Below the pieces are notes generated by a model. It was given only the letters and a program-made list of their open reading frames with translations, searched no databases and was not told where the DNA came from. Shown one piece after another: positions 9,667-15,053 of a DNA stretch of 15,053 bases. The stretch is from the NCBI GenBank assembly GCA_027579435.1, contig JANBPK010000476.1:1-15053 (forward strand), read 5' to 3'. How positions within the stretch are numbered: the first letter of the stretch is position 1; the number at the start of each line of letters is the position of its first letter. The position numbers and the translations under genes are program-made. This DNA is from Candolleomyces eurysporus. Lineage: Eukaryota > Basidiomycota > Agaricomycetes > Agaricales > Psathyrellaceae.

Positions 9667-10147
9667 TCAAAAAAGGGCTTCGGAGGACGTTGATAGTTGG
9701 GTGGGTTGAATGGTGGTTGAACCTAAGGACAATAAGGTCTGCAGATAATAATTTTCTGGAACAGGAGGCCTGCTCACAGGTCCTTTGCATTCGCCAATTA
9801 TTGTCAAAAAGTACTCTTTGTACTTTTCGTCAACAAAAAGCTTTTTGATATGGATTTTCAAGTCTGGTTCGAAATCGAGAAACTGTTGGGGCTCCGTGTT
9901 CGCGGACGTATACTTGGATGACAGGGTCCCGCTTCCTTGTGTCCTGGAAAAGGACATCAAGGAACGCAGTAATATCGTCTTCTGAGTAATTGGGGTCGCA
10001 TTGAGCGTTTAGCACTCCTTTGTTTGGCTGATGCTTTGGATTCAAACTGATGGCCTGCCAAATCGACCGTCTGAGAACAACGAAAAGCCTCAACTGTCTC
10101 AACTGTATCAACAATGGCACTGCACTCACTACAAGCATATCGTCCAC
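9667..10147 (-). pseudogene. Unidentified gene relic between B and C
   Basis: Two overlapping minus-strand frames look protein-like in turn: SEDDITAFLDVLFQDTRKRD with PVIQVYVREHGAPTV (start side), then, one frame over, FLDFEPDLKIHIKKLFVD and EYFLTIIGECKGP. One frame change near 9880-9900 would join them. Product unknown. Part of it resembles the relic at 5399-5563 (IRVF, LD, QQLYVD spacing). This segment is absent from the C-D spacer, so it was inserted here or lost there. 9545-9667 contains nothing I can call beyond a 19-bp palindrome (CAACTTCAAGTTGAAGTTG). Confidence 0.3.
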
Positions 10148-10207
10148 ACAAAAAGTTCAAAGAGTCCGAGTCCGAGTTCGTCAAGTCCAAAAGTCACGAA
10201 GTCTATC

Positions 10208-11942
10208 CTAATTGTCATACCACCACTGCATCGTCAAACAAGTCGGCTTGCCCAACTTCTGCACCTGCGTAACCTGATCCGAGCCCCTCCCACAAGGATA
10301 GATCACAGATGCCCTCCCATAGGGCCGCCCGTTAAATTTTAACCCAGACGCATACGCCGAATCGTGTAGGGCCGCGTCCAACCACGCAGACGCCACGGGC
10401 CTTTTGATAGCGATCGCCTTCGCCATATTGACAGCTACGTCATCCGCAAATAAAGTCTTTGTCCTCCACCCCAGAACCGCATGCAGACCTCCACAGAAGA
10501 CACGCCACCACGGTTTGAATGCCTGGGCCGGGTCCGATGGGAAGTCGATAGGAGCAGGGATTACCTCGCCCGCGTCGATAATCCAGTACGCCAGACCGAG
10601 GTTATTGGGTCCGGGACCGTATCCATCTGTAGGGAGCGTGGAGGGAATACGAACGGGATCGATGTTGGGACTCCCTTGCCATGTCGAGAACAAATGCTTC
10701 CACCCGTGCGCCTCGGTCAACGCAAGATTGACGCTGTTGACATACCACCTGGCACCGCTACCATAGATCCACGAGGGGGCCCAATAGTACTGAGAATTGA
10801 CAAAGTTGATGGAAGTGGATGAGGCGAGGCTGTTCCAGAAACCGTTGGCATTTGCGAGGAATTCAACTTCATGGATGTCTTTTTGGGTGACGTATCGGCC
10901 AACGGTGATGGTGGGCTTGCCGGAGCGCTCGTACAGAGAAGTGCGAGCCTCGAAGTAGTTGCGCTTCAGAGACCTAGCGACTTCGGTGTGCTGGTTTTCC
11001 TTGGGCTCCGCGGGCCCAGGTTGTCCTTCCGATGCCGCCGCGGCGCCTCCAGGAAGAACGTTCTCGACGGGTTCGTCACCGATAGGGAAGAACCGCAAGA
11101 TCTCGCTGCTCTCAGTCGCGTTGTCGTGGTTATCCTCCGGGAAGCTTTCACCGAGCACTCGGTAGACGGGTTGGATATATTGGGCGCCAGAGTCGTAGTA
11201 GCAAGTATCGACGTGCTTAACCTTGACGCGACCCTTGCCCTCCAACGCTTTCTTGATGGCTTGCGCGACCTTCTCAGCGTGACACGCCTTGATCTTCTTG
11301 CCAGATTTTTTTGCCGGCTTCCAGCGGTAGGAAAGAGAGAAGATCTTGTTGCCTGCGCCAACGCCGAAGCTAGCCCGACTGCCTGGACCGCACACAGGGA
11401 ACTTCTTGCCACCGCACTCGATCCAGCGCTTGAAAAAACCAGTAGTGAGGTAAATCGAATCCGGCTTCTCGTCGTTCCATCGCCTGGAGAGGTTGCCAGC
11501 TTCCGCGATATCGTTCGCGGTGTTACCACCGAGGTTGGGTCCTTGGGTGAGCTGGGTGTGGGTATCGTCGGCTGGGGGCTCGAAACCCTTGAGACCACTG
11601 TGGAGGCTGACGAGATTCTCAGCAAATGGGGGTGAGACTCGGGTAGTCGGCGTAGACTTGGATCTCCTTAGTCGTCTCCTGGTACGAGACGGCGGGCTCG
11701 TCACCGTTGTAGTGCACGTAGCTCCTGTACTCGGAATCGTCTTGGCGTTTGGTGAGCTTGACACCATGGGCGACGTTGCCGACAATCTGTTCAAGCCATT
11801 CGTGGGGAAGGAAAGACGGATCTCCGAGAGAGTAGACCTCGAGCGGCTCGTCGAGGGCTGGGATGATTGCAGGGTCTAACTCGACCCAAGCAACCGCGAG
11901 ACTGGAGAGGAGAAGAACGTGAAGGAATCGAGTTGTGAACAT
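10208..11942 (-). CDS. Secreted tandem-family protein, copy C (frameshifted; Gly at Cys site)
   Basis: ATG is at 11940-11942 and TAG at 10208-10210. The signal peptide (LAVA before WVELDP) and KR after GVKLT match the other copies. The frame breaks at a G5 run on the plus strand (11628-11632). With one base fewer, the gene reads 577 residues. Around the break the copy is also four codons shorter than B and poorly conserved (QETTKEIQVYADYPSL), so a real lesion is possible. Downstream blocks are intact: CGPGSRASFG, YDSGAQYIQPVYRVL, FFPIGDEP, GRYVTQKD. His is kept in LTEAHGW (codon 10706-10708), but the later motif reads Y-W-I-I-D-A-G (Gly codon 10568-10570). FCGGLHAVLGWRTKT and IYPCGRGSDQ close the protein. 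As in B, a catalytic Cys role would be lost. Confidence 0.8.
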
Positions 11943-11972
11943 TTTGAAGTCGAACGCGAACGGAACCCTCCG

Positions 11973-12026
11973 CTAGTGGATTGATCAGTATATCGTGAGG
12001 CTTGGGGAAGAATTTGAAAGGCTTAC
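11973..12026 (-). other. 5' UTR intron of gene C
   Basis: This 54-bp intron has donor GTAAGC after CCCTTGT and acceptor CACTAG before CGGAGGG, just upstream of the ATG. It matches the introns of A and B. Confidence 0.7.
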
Positions 12027-12050
12027 ACAAGGGATTTGACTGCCGGGAGG

Positions 12051-12263
12051 ATGGGGGAGGTAAGTGATTATCTCTCAGCTTTTATGCAAACCATGCACAG
12101 ACTGGTAGACGATCTGGATCGTCGACGGGTCCCAGTCACATTCTCCAAGTTCCACAGCTTCCTTTCTTTCGATGCCACCGTTGGGGACTTACATTGGTTA
12201 CCTTACCCTTTTGCTCCCCAGAAACCTGCGCCAGAAAGACTTGATGGTGTACCCTTGACGTAA
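12051..12263 (+). other. Conserved small ORF in promoter, copy 3 (70 codons)
   Basis: This is the counterpart of 1100-1246. The stop used in copies 1 and 2 is changed, so the frame runs on through WLPYPFAPQ. The shared segments are LSAFMQ, DDLD and TFSKF. Coding status is doubtful. Confidence 0.2.
12079..12085 (-). promoter_or_regulatory. TATA-like box of gene C
   Basis: ATAAAAG on the minus strand is in the same place and context as in A and B. Confidence 0.5.
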
Positions 12264-12879
12264 TTGTATGCTCCCTTGGTAGAAAGGACAGCTTGGTGGC
12301 GACATATGGGGCGTCTGTGTAACCAAAAGTAAAGGAACAGTCGATTCGAAAGTGTACATAGACGGTAACGATAACCCTCATGGTTGGTACTGCCAGACGA
12401 TCCTGAGAGGCTATTCGATCAGTCTCCACACCCAAGACCAGTTTCTGACATTCTGATTTGCGGAATGCAGTTTAAGAGCCAGTCCGCTGGACATCGTTGC
12501 AGGCAGGTTCTGCTAATCAATAGAAAGGGTGGGCTGTGGCATGTCACCAGAGCAGCTTGTCCTGGCACATTAAATCGAAGTATTCATTCTGTCGGATTAA
12601 GTCTATGATCTGAAGACTGTATCGTATTTTCAATAGACAATGCATCGAATACCCTTTAGATTGGTCGCTGCTAACATTCCTTGCTTTTCAGAGGTCATCG
12701 AGCTCTTCGATGTAGCCCCTGATGCTTCCACCACTCGAGATCTGAAGACATCGCCCCCAGACTCCAACTACTGCCCTGAAACGAGGGAGACACCCTTCCA
12801 GAAGATCACTACCCGTACTAACAGCGCCGTTCTATTCAACGCTGGCGCACCCATGTCTATTAGACACAGGATTGCTATA

Positions 12880-13122
12880 CTGTAGCGGACTGTATGGAGG
12901 CAACCGTAACGCGTAACGCTGGGGCCCTCGGTTGCCTATTTCTAGGGGTGTAACTCCCTTTTGGCTCATTCTGGTCTCAAAAAAGGAAATTTTGCGGCCC
13001 GACTAACGTCGGGCCTGCCAAATCAGGAAGGTGTAACGGTGTCAGAGGGGCTGGTTGCCTATTTTTTCACCGAAGAATCTGTAACGCTCCAAAATCGGTT
13101 GCCTCCATACAGTCCGCTACAG
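12880..13122. mobile_element. MITE, 243 bp, 27-bp perfect TIRs
   Basis: The terminal inverted repeats 12880-12906 and 13096-13122 are identical over 27 bp (start CTGTAGCGGACTG). They are flanked by TA on both sides (12878-12879 and 13123-13124), as in TA-target elements of the Tc1/mariner type; an AT duplication with one more TIR base fits equally well. The element has no ORF of note and is absent from spacer copies 1 and 2. Perfect TIRs suggest a recent insertion. Short internal repeats (GGTTGCCTATT, GTAACG) are present. Confidence 0.88.
12996..13015. repeat. Hairpin inside the MITE
   Basis: GGCCCGAC and GTCGGGCC form a perfect 8-bp stem around a TAAC loop, near the middle of the element. 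Confidence 0.7.
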
Positions 13123-13824
13123 TATGGGCGGCTATTTCGCAGGCAGTGTCATCTTTAGCCAAAAAGAACGTCTGCTGACACCTTCCTTCTACCGCAACTT
13201 TAGGGATCGAAGCAAGATGACCGAATTTGCGGCGACCCTGGCCAGTCAAACGGTAGCCGTCATCCCTCCAATTAAACCGTAAGTAGAAGCTGCAGTGAAT
13301 GCAAAGGTGGCTTTGGCCACACAGGGTTTCTCTTGCCACCCAGCTCGATCGTTTGATGTACAAGCCGTTGCAAGCCGTTTTCGGGCTACACAAGGACGAG
13401 GTGAAGGACCTCCCCGATCATTTACTCGATTACTTCACACGATACCCTCCGCCCACCTGCGCTTCTTCATCCCTGGTCGAGTGGAATAACAGATTTAGAA
13501 ATGTTTGAAGATGGATGGGTTTCAGCTGAACAAATAGATTCTGTGTAGGAATGGTCAATACATATGCCTCTCTTGATTAGATTGACCGTGCCGAACGCTT
13601 AGATCACGAACGGAAGTATTGCAGTCATATCTACAATCTGATTGTCGAGCCATGCAACCTTGTGAGGCAAGCTAATTCGGTTGGGACTGACTGCGGAACA
13701 TTTCAATTCTATTACTAGTCGTAGTACAGCACTCATTAAAAGCGTATCTTTCGTAAAGCAAGTCCAAAAGAGCTCGAGTTCGTAAAAGTCCAAAGCCAAA
13801 GGTCCGAGAATGAGGCAGTCCGTT

Positions 13825-15053
13825 CTAATCGTTGTTGTAATACCTCATTTCCAAGCAAGTCGGCCTCCCCAGATTCTCCACCTGCCAAACCTTATCCGAG
13901 CCCCTCCCACAAGGGTAAATTACAGCAGGCCTCCCGTTGGGTTGCTCAACGCCCGTAACATGCCCGATATACGTCGGCCGATTCGCATACACGGGGTCGT
14001 TATGCGCCTCATCCAGCCATGCAGACGCCACAGGCCTTCCTTGCGCCATCGCCGTCGCAGTATTAACGGCTACATTATCCGAGAAGAAAGGGCTCGTTCT
14101 CCACCCCAATACTGCATGAAGACCGCCTCGGAAGACAGGCCACCAGGGGTCGAACGCCCGGCGAAGGGGTGCAGGATCCGAAGGGAAGTCGATACGCGTN
14201 GGGGATGACCTCGCAAGCGTTGATAAGCCAGTAAGCGAGACGACCGAGGTCGCTTGGCCCGGGACCGTACCCATCTGAAGGGAGCGTTGAGGGGATGTCG
14301 ACGGTCTCGAAGCTGCCGCTGTTCTTCCATGTCGAGAACAAGTGGTTCGTCCCGTGTGATTCGGTCAACGCAACGTTGACGCTGTTGACGAACGACAGAG
14401 CAGAGCTACCGTAGAGCCATGGGTACGCCCAATAGTATTGAGAGTTGACAAAGTTGACAAGGGATGTGGAGGAGGCGAGGTTGCCCCAGAAGCCGTTAGC
14501 GTTTTCGAGGAAGGCGGCTTGGTCGGAATCGTTGCGCGTAACGTATCGGCCAACGGTGACGGTGGGCTTGATGACGCGCTCGTAAAGGGACGCGCGAGCC
14601 TCGAAGTAATTGGGCTTCACAGACCTAACGGCTTGGGTGTGCTTGTTGTCCTTGGGCTCGACGGGAGGTTCCTCTTCCGATGATGGCCCTTCAGGAAAAA
14701 CGTTCTCGACGAGTTCTTCACCGATAGGGAAGAAGCGCATGATCTGGTTCCTTCCAGTCGCGTTGTTGCCATTATCATCTTCTGGGATGCTTTCGGCGAG
14801 CACTCGGTAGGCGGGTTGAACAAATTGAGCACCAGAGTCGTAGTAGCAAGTATCGACGCGCTTAACCTTGACGCGACGCTTCCCCTCCATCGCTTTCTTG
14901 ATGGCTTGCGCAACCTTCTCAGCGGGCTTTGCCTTCACCTTCTTGCCAGATTTCTTCGCCGGCTTCCAGCGGTAGGAAAGGGAGAAGATCTTGTTGTCTG
15001 GACCAACGCCGAAGTTGGCCTGGCTGCCTGGGCCGCAGAAAAGGAACTTCTGG
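13825..15053 (-). CDS. Secreted tandem-family protein, copy D (C-terminal part; His and Cys kept)
   Basis: The 5' part lies beyond the window; about 409 residues are visible, ending at TAG 13825-13827. The frame enters at QKFLFCGPGSQANF and runs through YDSGAQFVQPAYRVL, FFPIGEELVENVFP, GRYVTRND and NGFWGNLASS. His in LTESHGTNH (codon 14354-14356) and Cys in Y-W-L-I-N-A-C-E (codon 14213-14215) together look like the H-G and A-C dyad of clan CD peptidases. That is an inference from motif shape, not a proven activity. N at 14200 adds one base; without it the frame continues into IDFPSDPA. A short insertion (YIGHVTGVEQPNG) before IYPCGRGSDK is unique to this copy. D is the most diverged of the four and may be the catalytically competent one. 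Confidence 0.85.

Larger units (their letters stand above)
12692..13508 (+). pseudogene. NLR relic, copy 3 (split by a MITE)
   Basis: This is the best preserved first exon of the three. After CTAAC...TTTTCAG (ending at 12691) it reads VIELFDVAPDASTTRDLK and then CPETRETPFQKI in one frame. This parallels WELLLKNIAPNALHDS...CDEDTR in the intact NLR, including the splice junction just before it. A 243-bp MITE follows at 12880-13122. Beyond it, ATQLDRLMYKPLQAVFGL and HKDEVKDLPDHLLDYF, then LRFFIPGRVE in a second frame, match relic 2. Walker A and Walker B are absent. Confidence 0.65.
11950..13760. repeat. Tandem spacer repeat, copy 3 (upstream of C)
   Basis: This is the third copy of the spacer, interrupted by a MITE. 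Unlike copies 1 and 2, it runs straight into the 3' flank of the next gene (D), so it probably shows the ancestral junction. 12264-12691 holds conserved spacer DNA with no gene that I can support. 13510-13824 holds the repeat tail and the 3' flank of D. Confidence 0.85.

Noticed and set aside
10871..11635. Plus-strand open frame opposite gene C
   Set aside because: Antisense shadow with the same composition as those opposite A, B and D; it reflects the base composition of the real gene.
1..15053. tRNA, rRNA, CRISPR or bacterial operon signals
   Set aside because: I found no tRNA-like cloverleaf, rRNA segment or regularly spaced short repeats. Introns and gene spacing are fungal.

Overview
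The window reads as genomic DNA of a filamentous fungus, most likely a mushroom-forming basidiomycete (Agaricomycetes). The reasons are short GT-AG introns (49-65 bp), a NACHT-NLR of the type common in mushroom genomes, and secreted proteins with Kex2-like KR/RR sites. The assignment is inferred from sequence character; no database search was possible.

Layout. Four paralogous genes lie on the minus strand in a tandem array: A (1-990, cut by the left edge), B (6186-7926), C (10208-11942) and D (13825-15053, cut by the right edge). They encode secreted proteins of about 578 residues with no intron in the coding region, a conserved 5' UTR intron and a conserved TATA box. In the C-terminal third, an H-G motif and a later A-C motif look like the catalytic dyad of caspase-like (clan CD) peptides. 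Only D keeps the Cys; B has Ser and C has Gly there.

The DNA upstream of A, B and C is one diverged repeat of about 1.6-1.8 kb. On its plus strand, each copy carries a decayed NLR gene, with remnants of a splice acceptor, a CxxxTRE segment, Walker B and R-F-F-I-T. The ancestral unit therefore appears to have been a head-to-head pair, a secreted protein gene and an NLR, duplicated several times. In the C-D spacer a 243-bp MITE with 27-bp perfect terminal inverted repeats has landed inside the NLR relic.

Between A and B the array is interrupted by about 3.4 kb holding a second, apparently functional NACHT gene on the minus strand (2858-5180, five exons proposed, about 696 residues) and a small unidentified relic (5399-5813). 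Between B and C about 0.6 kb of extra DNA holds another relic (9667-10147).

Every long gene shows an apparent +1 frameshift. In B, D and twice in the NLR the extra base is an ambiguous N. In A and C it lies in a homopolymer. I read most of these as assembly or consensus errors rather than true gene death, but this cannot be settled from the sequence alone.
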